Positions 38,405 through 47,024 of a DNA stretch of 64,000 nucleotides are shown here, piece after piece. The notes under the pieces were generated by a model. It saw nothing but the letters and a program-made list of their open reading frames with translations. It was not told the DNA's origin and made no database searches. A program made the translations under genes and the position numbers. Positions within the stretch are counted from its first letter, which is position 1. Each line of letters starts with the position of its first letter. Source of the stretch: Salinicola salarius (lineage in GTDB: Bacteria > Pseudomonadota > Gammaproteobacteria > Pseudomonadales > Halomonadaceae); assembly GCF_003206135.1 (NCBI RefSeq), contig NZ_PZJT01000006.1, positions 7,250-71,249 on the forward strand, given 5' to 3'.

Positions 38405-39859
38405 TCAGCGCGTGCTGGCGGGCTCGCCGTCTTCCCGTCCGCTTTCCTGTCCGTTGCCCCGTGCTTGGGTTTTCGAGGCCGCCCCCGCCTCATCGGCCGC
38501 TTCGTCGCCTTCACTATTGGTATCGAGCGTCGGCAGCCGGCGGCTCAGCCACCAGGCCAGCGCCACGGCCGGCAGACCGAGCAGACAGACGATCCCGAAG
38601 AAGCTGGCATAGCCGACATCGGCCACGACTACGCCGGAGAAGCCGCCGATGAACTTGCCGGGCAGCGTCATCAGCGAGGAAAACAGTGCGTACTGGGTGG
38701 CGGTATAGGTGCGGGAGGTCAGGCTCGACAGGAAAGCGATGAACACCGTGCTGGCGAGGCCATTGGCCAGGTTGTCGCCGGTGATGGCCACGATCAGCAG
38801 CGGCAGGCTGTCGCCGCCGGTGGCGAGCAGCACGAACAGCAGGTTGGTCAGTGCCACGGCCAGCGCGCCGACGATCAGCATCCGGCCCAGACCATAACGG
38901 ACCACCAGCAGCCCGCCAAGAACGCCGCCGCCGATGGTCATCAGCACGCCGAAGACCTTGGTGACGCTGGCGATGTCGCTCTTGGTGAAGCCCAGACTCA
39001 GGTAGAGCGGATTGGCCATCGCCGCCATCGAGATGTCGCTGATGCGGTAGATGCCGATGAAGACCAGCAGCCACAGCGCCAGGCGGCCATAGCGCTGGAA
39101 GAAGTCTCCGATCGGGCAGACGATAGCCGCGATCAGCCAGACACCGGTCTGTCGCTGCCAGCCGGGGCGGTTCGCGCTACGGCGGAGAAAGCGCTTCACC
39201 CGAGGATGGAACAGCACTACGGTGAGGCTCTGCGGACGCGGCGGTTCCGGGCGTACCAGCACGGTGACCATGCCGATGCCGACCAGCGCGGCCATGCTCA
39301 GATAGGCTACTGCCCAGGACGCGGCGTCGGCGATGTAGAGCGCACCGGCCCCCGCCATGACGATACCGATGCGATAGCCGATGATGTAGGTCGAGGCCAT
39401 GGCGGCCTGGATTGCCGCTTCGCCGGATTCGATACGGTAGGCGTCGATGACGATGTCCTGGGTCGCCGCGCCGAAGGCGGTGAGCAGGGCGAAGGCCGCC
39501 ACCAGCGGCAGGTGTCCGGCGGGATCGAGCCCGGACAGCCCCAGCAGGCCGGCGGCGATCAGCGTCTGCCCCAGCAGCATCCAGCTGCGACGCTGGCCCA
39601 GCCAGCGCCCGATCAGCGGCAGCCTCACCCGGTCGACGATCGGCGCCCAGAACAGCTTGATCGAATAGAGCAGCCCTACCCAGCTGAAGAAGCCGATGGC
39701 AGCGACTTCGACGCCGCTATCCTCGAGCCAGGCGGTGAGTGTCGAGAACACCAGCAGATAGGGTAGCCCGGCGGAAAACCCCAGGAACAGCAAGGTCACC
39801 ACCGGCGCCCGCAGGTAGACGCGCAAGGATGTCAGCCAGTCACGTGGCTTGCGTTGCAT
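38405..39859 (-). CDS. ampG: AmpG-family muropeptide permease (MFS)
   Basis: Major facilitator of 484 residues with 12 or more membrane segments. The start (LRVYLRAPVVTLLFLGFSAGLPYLLVFSTLTAWLEDSGV) and GFFSWVGLLYSIKLFWAPIVDRVRLP, FGAATQDIVIDAYRIES are hallmark AmpG sequences; these proteins import anhydro-muropeptides for cell-wall recycling. The C-terminus is a hydrophilic acidic tail (about 60 residues). It is transcribed alone; a repeat element (39872-40042) begins 12 bp upstream of the start codon and would interfere with a normal promoter. Confidence 0.9.
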   Translation of the reverse strand: MQRKPRDWLTSLRVYLRAPVVTLLFLGFSAGLPYLLVFSTLTAWLEDSGVEVAAIGFFSWVGLLYSIKLFWAPIVDRVRLPLIGRWLGQRRSWMLLGQTLIAAGLLGLSGLDPAGHLPLVAAFALLTAFGAATQDIVIDAYRIESGEAAIQAAMASTYIIGYRIGIVMAGAGALYIADAASWAVAYLSMAALVGIGMVTVLVRPEPPRPQSLTVVLFHPRVKRFLRRSANRPGWQRQTGVWLIAAIVCPIGDFFQRYGRLALWLLVFIGIYRISDISMAAMANPLYLSLGFTKSDIASVTKVFGVLMTIGGGVLGGLLVVRYGLGRMLIVGALAVALTNLLFVLLATGGDSLPLLIVAITGDNLANGLASTVFIAFLSSLTSRTYTATQYALFSSLMTLPGKFIGGFSGVVVADVGYASFFGIVCLLGLPAVALAWWLSRRLPTLDTNSEGDEAADEAGAASKTQARGNGQESGREDGEPASTR

Positions 39860-39871
39860 GCAACCTCCAAA

Positions 39872-40042
39872 GGAAACGCTGCCTAAATGTCTGCGCAGGC
39901 GAATCGCTGCGTTGCGCGGTGCTGGAGCGCCAGCCCGGTCGGATCCTCACTACACCCCATAGGCTCCGGTTGCTGCGCTCCGTGCGCCTTGCGACGGAAT
40001 GCCGCCCACTTCATCCTGCTCGACGATTTATTCAGTGTTTCC
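39872..40042. repeat. 171-bp element with 17-bp terminal inverted repeats
   Basis: Ends 39872-39888 (GGAAACGCTGCCTAAAT) and 40026-40042 (reverse complement GGAAACACTGAATAAAT) match at 14 of 17 positions. There is no transposase frame. A degenerate relative lies at 10105-10252. It occupies much of the 406-bp ampG-rfaH gap; the remainder holds the rfaH leader palindromes. Confidence 0.65.
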
Positions 40043-40203
40043 AATAAACCGGATCGGCACGCCGCGGGCGGACGTGTCGGATCGAAAATGGTACGCTAGA
40101 TGGCCTGTCGCGTCTGGCCCGAATGCCACGCTGGCGATCTCGCAATAACGCGTGATTCTGCCTCGTCGAAACGGGCGATGACAGGGATTGTCTTTTTTAA
40201 AGG

Positions 40204-40238
40204 TCATGATTAGTAATCATGATCAGAGGTCATGATCA
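40204..40238 (+). promoter_or_regulatory. Palindromes in the rfaH leader
   Basis: TCATGATTA-G-TAATCATGA (40204-40222) is a perfect inverted repeat, followed by TCATGATCA at 40230-40238. Upstream lies TTGTCT in an AT-rich run (TTTTTTAAA). The palindrome sits 40 bp before the rfaH start and may be an operator over the promoter or a leader hairpin. Confidence 0.4.
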
Positions 40239-40265
40239 GTGGCGGCGATCAGGGAAGGTATATCG

Positions 40266-40799
40266 ATGACCAGTGAATCGGCGCAGGATGGCGAGTCGTT
40301 GCCACGCTGGTATGTGATCCAGTGCAAGGGCGGCGAGTCGTTTCGTGCCAGTGAGCATCTCGACAACCAGGGCTACGAAGTGTTCCACCCGGTGCTCGAG
40401 GTGCAGAAGCGCCGGCGTGGCAAGCTGACCTGGGTCGCCGAGCCGCTGTTTCCGCACTACCTGTTCATCCGTCTCGATCGCATTGCCAGCAACTGGCGGC
40501 CGATTCGCTCCACGCGGGGGGTTCTGCGACTGGTCGGTTTCGGCCAGGAGCCGGTGTTCGTGCAGGATGCGCTGGTCGATACCCTGCGGGATCGCGTCAG
40601 TGCCGACGCTAGCCGCGACCGCGCCAACGTCTACTATCGCCAGGGCGATATCGTCGAGATCACCGACGGGCCGTTTCGTGCCCTGCAGGCCGTGTTCGAG
40701 GCGCAGAAGGGCGAAGAGCGCGCCATTGTGCTGCTCAACCTGCTGCAGCAGGCCCAGCGCCTCGAAGTGCCTGTCGATGCCCTGCGCAAGCACTCCTAG
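40266..40799 (+). CDS. rfaH: Transcription antitermination protein RfaH (NusG paralogue)
   Basis: Specialised NusG-like elongation factor of 177 residues. The N-terminal NGN domain reads PRWYVIQCKGGESFRASEHLDNQGYEVFHPVL...EPLFPHYLFIRLD, and the C-terminal KOW-like part GDIVEITDGPFRALQAVFEAQKGEERAIVLLNLL. RfaH acts at ops sites in long virulence or polysaccharide operons; none was found in a suitable place in the window. ATG 40266 with GGGAAGG (40252-40258) is preferred to the upstream ATG at 40239. Confidence 0.9.
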   Translation: MTSESAQDGESLPRWYVIQCKGGESFRASEHLDNQGYEVFHPVLEVQKRRRGKLTWVAEPLFPHYLFIRLDRIASNWRPIRSTRGVLRLVGFGQEPVFVQDALVDTLRDRVSADASRDRANVYYRQGDIVEITDGPFRALQAVFEAQKGEERAIVLLNLLQQAQRLEVPVDALRKHS

Positions 40800-40889
40800 C
40801 CGTTAGATTCCTCGAACTTCCGGCAAACCGCTCCAAGCCGCCATCATCCCTCATTCGCCACGAATTTCTACCGTCACCCTGGAGTCATC

Positions 40890-41405
40890 ATGAGCCAGTT
40901 CGCCATCGCACCGTCTCTCGTTGCGTCCCTGCATTATGTTCTCGCGGACGAGCGAGGCCGCACTCTCGACGATTCCCGGGCACGCCAGCAGCCGCTGGAG
41001 TACCTCCACGGGCACGACAATCTGTTTCCGGCGCTGGAAACGGCACTGGCCGCGCGCCGGGCGGGCGAGCGGCTGCGCGTCACCCTGGCGCCTGCCGATA
41101 CCTACGGTGAGCGCGACGAAGCGCTGGTCAGCGCCAGCCCGCGATCGGCTTTTCCGGAAGATCAGCTATTGCAGGCCGGCCAGCGCTTTCAGGCGCAGGG
41201 GCCGGACGGCCCACGGACGGTGACGGTGGTCGAGGTCGACGAGGCGCAGGTCACCGTTGACGCCAACCACCCGCTGGCCGGCGAGACGCTGACCTACGAG
41301 ATCGAGATTCTCGAGGTACGCGAGGCGACGCGGGCCGAGCTGGCCAAGGGGCATCCGCTACCGCCGGGAACCTCGCACACCGAAGTCGAAGATCGCAAAC
41401 GGTAG
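40890..41405 (+). CDS. FKBP-type peptidyl-prolyl isomerase, SlyD/SlpA-like
   Basis: Protein of 171 residues. The FKBP-insert-in-flap pattern is visible: LHYVLADERGRTLDDS, PLEYLHGHDNLFPALETALAARRAGERLRVTLAP, TYGERDEALV, and VDANHPLAGETLTYEIEILEVREAT. It catalyses proline isomerisation and acts as a chaperone. The C-terminal His/Cys-rich metal tail of E. coli SlyD is absent (ends SHTEVEDRKR), so nickel delivery is unlikely. It stands alone 90 bp after rfaH. Confidence 0.88.
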   Translation: MSQFAIAPSLVASLHYVLADERGRTLDDSRARQQPLEYLHGHDNLFPALETALAARRAGERLRVTLAPADTYGERDEALVSASPRSAFPEDQLLQAGQRFQAQGPDGPRTVTVVEVDEAQVTVDANHPLAGETLTYEIEILEVREATRAELAKGHPLPPGTSHTEVEDRKR

Positions 41406-41413
41406 TTTTCCGG

Positions 41414-41487
41414 AGGGACTTGCTCTTTCTGGGGGACTTGCATTTTCTGAGGGGCTTGCTCTTTCTGAGCGGACCAGTTCTTCCTGA
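41414..41487. repeat. Four imperfect 18-bp tandem repeats
   Basis: Immediately after the SlyD-like gene, copies of an ACTTGCTCTTTCTGAGGG-like unit recur with an 18-bp period (41418, 41436, 41454 and a decayed copy at 41472). Confidence 0.7.
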
Positions 41488-41518
41488 AAAGACTGGCCGC
41501 CGATAGCGGGGCGGCGCT

Positions 41519-41743
41519 TCTCAGAGCCTGTTCACAATCTCGCGAGCTAGGATCAAACTAGGCGAAAACGACTGAGGAAAGGACCGGGCTCGCGCACGAG
41601 TTTACATAGGGGTAAATGAGTATCCCGAAGTCCTTTGATTCGCTTTGCTCACTCTGCGGGCCAGCCTCCGGCTGTTGTCTCCGCAGGGCTCCGACTCAAC
41701 AATGTTTGGCCGACGCGCAGCAGATTGTGAACGGGTTCTCAGC
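41519..41743. repeat. 225-bp element with 22-bp terminal inverted repeats
   Basis: Ends 41519-41540 and 41722-41743 are inverted repeats matching at 18 of 22 positions (core GTTCACAATCT). No transposase frame. Its right end covers the stop codon of the lytic transglycosylase gene (41739-41741). With the 18-bp repeats it accounts for the 333-bp gap between the SlyD-like gene and the transglycosylase gene. Confidence 0.65.
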
Positions 41744-42371
41744 GATCCACCCACCAGCGCGTGAACCAGGCCTGCATGACTTGCTCCGGATAGACCGTGC
41801 GGCCCAGGCTGCCGTTGTAGCGAGCCAGGGCCTGGGTCCAGTCGCCACGCTCGCGTGCCAGATAGTGAGCGAGGATGGTACAGCCGTAGCGCAGATTGGT
41901 ATCGATATCGTGCAGATCGTCCTGCGGACGGCCGATCTCGGCTTTCCAGAACGGCATGACCTGCATCAGCCCCAGCGCACCCGCCGACGAGACCGCGTTC
42001 GGTCGAAAGCGGCTCTCCACATCGATCAGTGCCAGCACCAGCTCGGGCGGTAGCTGGGCACGCCGCGCTTCGGCATGAATGCGCTCCAGCAGCGCCAGGC
42101 GATCATGGCGTGACGGATAGGCTTCGGGCTGGCGTCGGGCCAGGCGGGATTGCATGTCCAGCAGCCACACCTGGGCGTCGAAGGCATCCTCGAAGCCATC
42201 CGGTGCCGCCATGACCCGCGACAGCGACTCCAGCAGCGCGGGGGATGGCGGCTCGCTCGGGCTGCCGACGGACGGCGCGTTCGTCTGGGCCAGCGTCACG
42301 CCAGCCGTGAACAGGCTGGCGACGACGAGCCAGCTCGCCGTCGCCAGTGTCGCGGTGAGTCGCGCCGGCAC
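41739..42371 (-). CDS. Lytic transglycosylase, SLT domain
   Basis: Cell-wall glycosidase of 210 residues. An N-terminal signal peptide (TASWLVVASLFTAGVTLAQT) directs it to the periplasm. The SLT catalytic Glu119 is in LVLALIDVESRFRPNAVSSAGALGLMQVMP, and GCTILAHYLARERGDWTQALARYNGSLG is the conserved second half. The start is GTG at 42371 with GGAGGG upstream. It begins 11 bp after the proS stop and is probably co-transcribed with it. Its stop codon lies in a repeat-element end, so the last residues (WWVDR) may not be ancestral. Confidence 0.88.
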   Translation of the reverse strand: MPARLTATLATASWLVVASLFTAGVTLAQTNAPSVGSPSEPPSPALLESLSRVMAAPDGFEDAFDAQVWLLDMQSRLARRQPEAYPSRHDRLALLERIHAEARRAQLPPELVLALIDVESRFRPNAVSSAGALGLMQVMPFWKAEIGRPQDDLHDIDTNLRYGCTILAHYLARERGDWTQALARYNGSLGRTVYPEQVMQAWFTRWWVDR

Positions 42372-42382
42372 GATCCCTCCGA

Positions 42383-44092
42383 TCAGGCGAACCGGGCGTC
42401 CAGGAATGCGCGAAGTTCGTCCAGCGCCACCATGGTGACCTCGCTGTCACGGCGGCCCTTGTACTCGAGCTCGCCCTTGTCGAGACCGCGGTCGCCGATC
42501 ACCAGTCGATGGGGAATGCCCATCAACTCCTGATCGGCGAACTTGACGCCGGGGCGCAGGTCGCGGTCGTCCAGCAGCACGTCGATGCCGGCATCCGTCA
42601 GCTCCTGGTAGAGCCTGTCGGCGGTCTCGCGAACCCGGTCCGACTTGTGGGCGTTCATCGGTACGATCGCCAACTGGAACGGGGCAATGGCATCGGGCCA
42701 GATGATACCGCCGGTATCGTGGTTCTGCTCGATGGCCGCAGCCACCACGCGGGTGATGCCGATACCGTAACAACCCATCCAGACCGTCGTCGGCTGGCCG
42801 TTGTCGTCGAGTACCGTGGCGTTCATCGCTTTGGAGTACTTCTGTCCGAGCTGGAAGACGTGGCCGACTTCGATGCCTCGGGTGATCGAAAGCTGGCCCT
42901 GGCCGTCCGGCGACGGGTCGCCCTCGACCACGTTGCGCAGATCGGCGACCTGCGGCAGCGGCAGGTCGCGCTCCCAGTTGATGCCGAACAGATGATGATC
43001 GTCGACGTTGGCGCCGGCGCCGAAGTCGCTCATCAGCGCGACGCTGCGATCGATGATCAATGGCAGCGGCAGATTCACCGGACCCAGCGAGCCGGGGCCG
43101 GCGCCGATGGCGGCACGAATTTCCTCTTCGCTGGCCATGGTCAACGGCGCTGCGACGGCATCGAGGTTTTCGGCCTTGATCTCGTTGAGCTGATGATCGC
43201 CGCGTACCATCAGCGCGATCAGCCCGCCGTCGGCGGCATGCACGATCAGCGTCTTGACGGTCTTCTCGATCGGCTGGTCGAAGCCTTCGACCAGCGCAGC
43301 GATGGTGCGCACGCCCGGCGTGGGCACCTGGCGCATGGGTTCCTGCGGCGCGGCACGCTCGGCGCCCCTGGGCGGTAGCGCCTCGGCCTTTTCGATGTTG
43401 GCGGCGTAGTCGGAGCCGGTGGAGAAGACCACGGCATCTTCGCCGGAGTCGGCCAGCACGTGGAATTCATGCGAGCCGGTGCCGCCGATGGAGCCGTTGT
43501 CGGCGAGTACCGGGCGGAAATCGAGACCCAGCCGGGTGAAGATCCGCACGTAGGCGTCGTACATGCGCTGATAGGACGCCTTGAGGCCGGCTTCGTCGCT
43601 GTCGAACGAGTAGGCGTCCTTCATGATGAACTCGCGCGAGCGCATCACGCCGAAGCGGGGGCGGATCTCGTCGCGGAACTTGGTCTGGATCTGATAGAAG
43701 TTGGTCGGCAGTTGCTTGTAGCTGCTGATCTCGCGCCGTACCAGGTCGGTGATGACCTCTTCATGGGTAGGGCCGACGCAGTAGTCGCGCTGATGACGAT
43801 CCTTGAGCCGCAGCAATTCCGGACCGTACTCGTCCCAGCGGCCGGATTCCTGCCATAGCTCGGCGGGCTGTACTGCCGGCATCAGGACTTCCTGCGCGCC
43901 GGCGCGATCCATCTCCTCGCGGACGATACGCTCGACCTTGCGCAGCGTTTTCACGCCCACCGGCAGCCAGGTGTAGAGCCCCGATGTCAGACGGCGGATC
44001 ATGCCGGCACGCAGCATCAGCTGGTGACTGACGATCTCCGCGTCCGCCGGTGTTTCCTTGAGGGTCGAGATCTGTAATTGGCTGGCACGCAT
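42383..44092 (-). CDS. proS: Prolyl-tRNA synthetase
   Basis: Class II aminoacyl-tRNA synthetase of 569 residues (E. coli 572). Motif 1 and the catalytic start read [103 protein letters not shown] is the motif 2 region. The ~180-residue editing insertion (DPxxGxxDHH-like part with [15 protein letters not shown]) is present, so it is the bacterial editing type. The anticodon-binding domain ends the protein. ATG 44092 with AGGAAAG upstream is preferred to 44137. Confidence 0.96.
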   Translation of the reverse strand: MRASQLQISTLKETPADAEIVSHQLMLRAGMIRRLTSGLYTWLPVGVKTLRKVERIVREEMDRAGAQEVLMPAVQPAELWQESGRWDEYGPELLRLKDRHQRDYCVGPTHEEVITDLVRREISSYKQLPTNFYQIQTKFRDEIRPRFGVMRSREFIMKDAYSFDSDEAGLKASYQRMYDAYVRIFTRLGLDFRPVLADNGSIGGTGSHEFHVLADSGEDAVVFSTGSDYAANIEKAEALPPRGAERAAPQEPMRQVPTPGVRTIAALVEGFDQPIEKTVKTLIVHAADGGLIALMVRGDHQLNEIKAENLDAVAAPLTMASEEEIRAAIGAGPGSLGPVNLPLPLIIDRSVALMSDFGAGANVDDHHLFGINWERDLPLPQVADLRNVVEGDPSPDGQGQLSITRGIEVGHVFQLGQKYSKAMNATVLDDNGQPTTVWMGCYGIGITRVVAAAIEQNHDTGGIIWPDAIAPFQLAIVPMNAHKSDRVRETADRLYQELTDAGIDVLLDDRDLRPGVKFADQELMGIPHRLVIGDRGLDKGELEYKGRRDSEVTMVALDELRAFLDARFA

Positions 44093-44416
44093 TGAGTGTT
44101 CTTTCCTGTATTCATCAGCGTAAGCGGAACGCGGCATATCCTCGATATGGCGTGATCTGCAGTCATTCGTAGGGTCGTCAGTATAGAGATGCGAGCAGCG
44201 GACGGGGAAGGGCGAGCGGCAAAAACCTCCCGCAAACGAGGTGGTGCAAGGGCCGAGGATGGCAGTTCGCGCCGGGCGTCGCGATTGCTCTACCCACTTT
44301 GCCGATCTTTCCTATAGTGAGAGTCAGGGTCGCATCCGGCATCGCCGGGAAGGCGAGCGGAACAGGACACCATCGGAAATCCGTCGTTGGCGGCCCGCGC
44401 CGGAGGGAGGTGTGTC
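44093..44416. other. Divergent intergenic region, proS and Yip1 genes
   Basis: No gene-like frame is seen in these 324 bp. A minus-strand TATACT (44180-44185) could be the proS -10; a plus-strand TATAGT (44313-44318) could serve the Yip1 gene. Neither has a good -35 box. Confidence 0.4.
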
Positions 44417-45022
44417 ATGATTCATCACGTCTGGGGACTGCTTACGCATCCCAATCGCGAGTGGCAGCAGATCCGCGGCGAAAACGAAACCGTATCGCAC
44501 TTTTACGGTTCCCATGTCTTGGTGATGGCAGCCATTCCGGTGGTCTGCGCCTTCATCGGCACTACGGTGGTCGGTTGGCACTTCGGCACGACCAAGGAGG
44601 GACTGGCGAAGACCGTGACTGTCTCGCCTGCGACTGCGGTGCTGCTGGCGATCATCTTCTATGCCCTGATCCTGGGCGCCGTCTGGCTGATGGGCAACGT
44701 GATTCACTGGCTGGCGCGTCGCTATCCGGAGCGACCGGATCTCAGCCATTGCGTGGTGTTCGCCGGCTACATGGCGACGCCGATGTTCCTGAGCGGCGTG
44801 GTCGCGCTCTACCCGCTGATATGGCTGTGCTTGCTGGCCGGCATCGCGGGGCTCTGCTATACGGTCTACCTCGTCTATGCAGGCCTGCCATCCTTTCTGG
44901 GTATCGATCAGCACGAGGGCGTACGTGCCTCGAGTGCGGCGCTGGCGATCGGCATTCTCGTGCTCGAGGCGTTGCTGGCGATCACCGTGCTGCTGTGGGG
45001 TTACGGCGCCTCGCTGGTCTGA
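44417..45022 (+). CDS. Yip1-domain membrane protein
   Basis: Polytopic protein of 201 residues with five to six hydrophobic segments, beginning MIHHVWGLLTHPNREWQQIRGENETVSHFYGSHVLVMAAIPVVCAFIGT, the usual start of bacterial Yip1/DUF1282 proteins. Function is unknown. ATG 44417 has a strong ribosome site GGAGGGAGG. An intrinsic terminator follows, so it is a single-gene transcript. Confidence 0.85.
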   Translation: MIHHVWGLLTHPNREWQQIRGENETVSHFYGSHVLVMAAIPVVCAFIGTTVVGWHFGTTKEGLAKTVTVSPATAVLLAIIFYALILGAVWLMGNVIHWLARRYPERPDLSHCVVFAGYMATPMFLSGVVALYPLIWLCLLAGIAGLCYTVYLVYAGLPSFLGIDQHEGVRASSAALAIGILVLEALLAITVLLWGYGASLV

Positions 45023-45045
45023 CTTCCGACGATTCTTTCGACGCT

Positions 45046-45076
45046 CGGCGCCCGCCCCTATGGCGGGCGCCGTTTT
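45046..45076 (+). terminator. Intrinsic terminator after the Yip1 gene
   Basis: An 11-bp stem (45046-45056 with 45062-45072, arm CGGCGCCCGCC), a 5-nt loop and TTTT. Confidence 0.85.
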
Positions 45077-45156
45077 GGGGCCGACAGCATCTGGACTCGA
45101 CCCGGGTCGATGGATTAGGTTACTCCGCGTTACCTCTCCGTCACTGGGATTTCGCA

Positions 45157-45579
45157 ATGCAACCTCCGTTTCGACGCCTGATCGCTGGCGCTGTCGTTAT
45201 CGGCCTGATTCTGCCGCTGACCGGCTGCGGCACGCTCTTCTATCCCGAGCGCAAGGGGCAACTGCAGGGGCGTATCGATCCCGGCGTGGCGATTGCCGAC
45301 GGGCTGGGCCTTTTGTTGTTCATCGTGCCGGGCGTGATCGCCTATGCCGTGGATTTTTCCAACAACACCATCTATCTCCCGGGCTCCCATGAGGCGTCGA
45401 TCGATCGCGTCCATTACGAGGGCAATTTGAGCGCCGACTCGCTGGCCTCGATGATCGAGACACGTACCGGTCACGATCTCGCTGCAGAGGCGCAAGCGCC
45501 CATCGTCGAGCGGGTCGCGACGCTGGATCAGGCGGTGTCGAGAATCGAATTCGGTCCGGCAGTGCCGCCGCCTATCTGA
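45157..45579 (+). CDS. Small conserved lipoprotein of unknown function
   Basis: Protein of 140 residues with a lipoprotein signal: hydrophobic AGAVVIGLILPLTGC and lipobox Cys24 followed by GTLFYPERKGQ. A second hydrophobic stretch (GLGLLLFIVPGVIAYAVDF, about 48-66) may be a membrane segment. The GCGTLFYPERKGQ...IDPGVAIADGLGLLLFIVPGVIAYAVDFSNNTIYLP pattern occurs in many marine gammaproteobacteria as an unnamed lipoprotein. Its last codons form the first unit of a 19-bp tandem repeat. Confidence 0.8.
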   Translation: MQPPFRRLIAGAVVIGLILPLTGCGTLFYPERKGQLQGRIDPGVAIADGLGLLLFIVPGVIAYAVDFSNNTIYLPGSHEASIDRVHYEGNLSADSLASMIETRTGHDLAAEAQAPIVERVATLDQAVSRIEFGPAVPPPI

Positions 45580-45647
45580 ATCGCTCTCGCCTATCTGAAT
45601 CGCACCCGTCTATCTGAATCGCTCCCGCTTGCCTGAACGGCTTCCGA
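45572..45647. repeat. 19-bp tandem repeats between convergent genes
   Basis: Units of CTATCTGAATCGCTCTCGC start at 45572, 45591 and 45610, with a decayed fourth at 45629. The first includes the stop codon of the lipoprotein gene; the last ends just before the benE stop. Confidence 0.85.
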
Positions 45648-45648
45648 A

Positions 45649-46845
45649 TCAGGCCGGTCGCGATTTCGGCGCCACGAGCAGCGCCAGCATGCCGGCTACC
45701 AGGCCCCAGAAGGCAGCGCCGACCCCGAACAGCGTCACGCCGGAACCGGTAACCAGGAAAGTGATCAGTGCCGGCTCGCGGTGATGAGGCTCCAGCAGGG
45801 CGCGATGAAGGCTGCCACCGATGGTCGAGAGCAGCGCCAGCCCGGCGATTGCCAGCACCAGCGCCTGGGGCAGGGCATCGAACAGCGTGCCGATCGAGCC
45901 GCCGAAAAGACCCGCCAGTAAATAGAAGCCTCCTGCACAGATCGCCGCCGGATAGCGTCGGTCGGCATCGGGGTCGACATCCGGCCCCATGCAGATCGCC
46001 GCGGTAATCGCGGCCAGGCAGACGCTGAAGGCACCGAAAGGCGCCAGGACCAGGGTGGCCAGCCCCGTCCAGATCATCAACGGAGAAATCGGCGCGTCGT
46101 AACCCGCGGCACGCAGAGTCGCCACGCCCGGCGCGTTCTGCGAGGCCATCGTCACCACGAACAGCGGGATGCCTACGCCGATCAGGCTCGACAGCGAGAA
46201 GGTTGGCCAGATCCAATGGGGTACGCTGACGATCAGTTGTGCCTGCCGTGTATCGATTTCGCCCAGCAGCCCCGCAACGCCAAGCCCTGCCAGCAGCACC
46301 AGCACGATGGCGTAGCGCGGTAGCCAGCGCTTGGCGGCGAGATAGATCAGGAACATCGACGACACCAGCACAAAGTCGCCGTTCAGCGAGCCGAAGGCAT
46401 CCAGGCCGAAGCGCAGAAGCACCCCCGCCAGCATGGCCGCGGCGATGGATTGCGGAATGATCTGCATCAACCTGGCGAACCAGCCGGTAATGCCGCAGAT
46501 CAGGATCAGCACGGCGCAGAAAACGAAGATGCCGATCGCCTCGCTCAATGGCAGGTCGGGCAGGCTGACGGCCAGGAGCGCGGCCCCCGGCGTCGACCAG
46601 GCCGTCAGGATCGGTTGCCGGTAGCGTAGCGACAAGCCGATCGAGGTGACGCCCATGGCCAGTCCCAGCGCACTCAGCCATCCGCCGATCTGGATCGGTG
46701 ACGCGCCAGCTGCCGCAGCCGCCTGGAAAATGATCGCTGCCGAACTCGTATAGCCGACGAGGACTGCGACGAATCCCGCCGTGACGTGGGAAGCCGTTAT
46801 CGTCGTGCCGTGCCGACGGTCGGCCGGTAAACGTGCCATGAACAC
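45649..46845 (-). CDS. benE: Benzoate/H+ symporter family protein BenE
   Basis: Inner-membrane transporter of 398 residues with about 12 segments. The start TASHVTAGFVAVLVGYTSSAAIIFQAAAAAGASPIQIGGWLSALG and IPLFVVTMASQNAPGVATLRAAGYD are hallmarks of the BenE family. Benzoate is the known substrate for some members; no aromatic degradation genes are nearby, so the substrate here is open. It is divergent from an XRE-cupin regulator and the shared region contains two palindromic operators close to its promoter. An alternative ATG is two codons in (46839). Confidence 0.88.
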   Translation of the reverse strand: MFMARLPADRRHGTTITASHVTAGFVAVLVGYTSSAAIIFQAAAAAGASPIQIGGWLSALGLAMGVTSIGLSLRYRQPILTAWSTPGAALLAVSLPDLPLSEAIGIFVFCAVLILICGITGWFARLMQIIPQSIAAAMLAGVLLRFGLDAFGSLNGDFVLVSSMFLIYLAAKRWLPRYAIVLVLLAGLGVAGLLGEIDTRQAQLIVSVPHWIWPTFSLSSLIGVGIPLFVVTMASQNAPGVATLRAAGYDAPISPLMIWTGLATLVLAPFGAFSVCLAAITAAICMGPDVDPDADRRYPAAICAGGFYLLAGLFGGSIGTLFDALPQALVLAIAGLALLSTIGGSLHRALLEPHHREPALITFLVTGSGVTLFGVGAAFWGLVAGMLALLVAPKSRPA

Positions 46846-46865
46846 ATTCCTGAAAATCGGAAGGA

Positions 46866-46885
46866 ATGTGCGTTATAACGTACAT
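46866..46885. promoter_or_regulatory. Palindromic operator 1, benE-regulator intergenic region
   Basis: ATGTGCGTTATAACGTACAT is an inverted repeat matching 18 of 20, centred about 30 bp upstream of the benE start codon. It closely resembles operator 2. Confidence 0.7.
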
Positions 46886-46900
46886 TGCGCGATCTCGGCA

Positions 46901-46920
46901 ACGTGCGCTATAACGCACAT
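46901..46920. promoter_or_regulatory. Palindromic operator 2, benE-regulator intergenic region
   Basis: ACGTGCGCTATAACGCACAT shares the GTGCGYTATA half-site with operator 1, with centres 35 bp apart. The likely ligand is the XRE-cupin protein encoded at 47025. Confidence 0.7.
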
Positions 46921-47024
46921 GAGCACAAATAAAACCTATAGACGTGAGTGCATACGAGTTTCGTACTGGCGACATCAGGCAGGGCGCAAGCACCAGGCGA
47001 TGACAGGAAGCGGGCGGAGGAGAG

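Noticed and set aside
41414..41487. Possible CRISPR-like array
   Set aside because: The units are directly tandem with no spacers, are imperfect, and have no cas genes nearby. The same applies to 45572-45647, 50054-50098 and 57052-57120.
43371..43380. GGCGGTAGCG, resembling the start of an RfaH ops element
   Set aside because: It lies inside proS on the antisense strand, lacks the rest of the ops consensus and is not in an operon leader.
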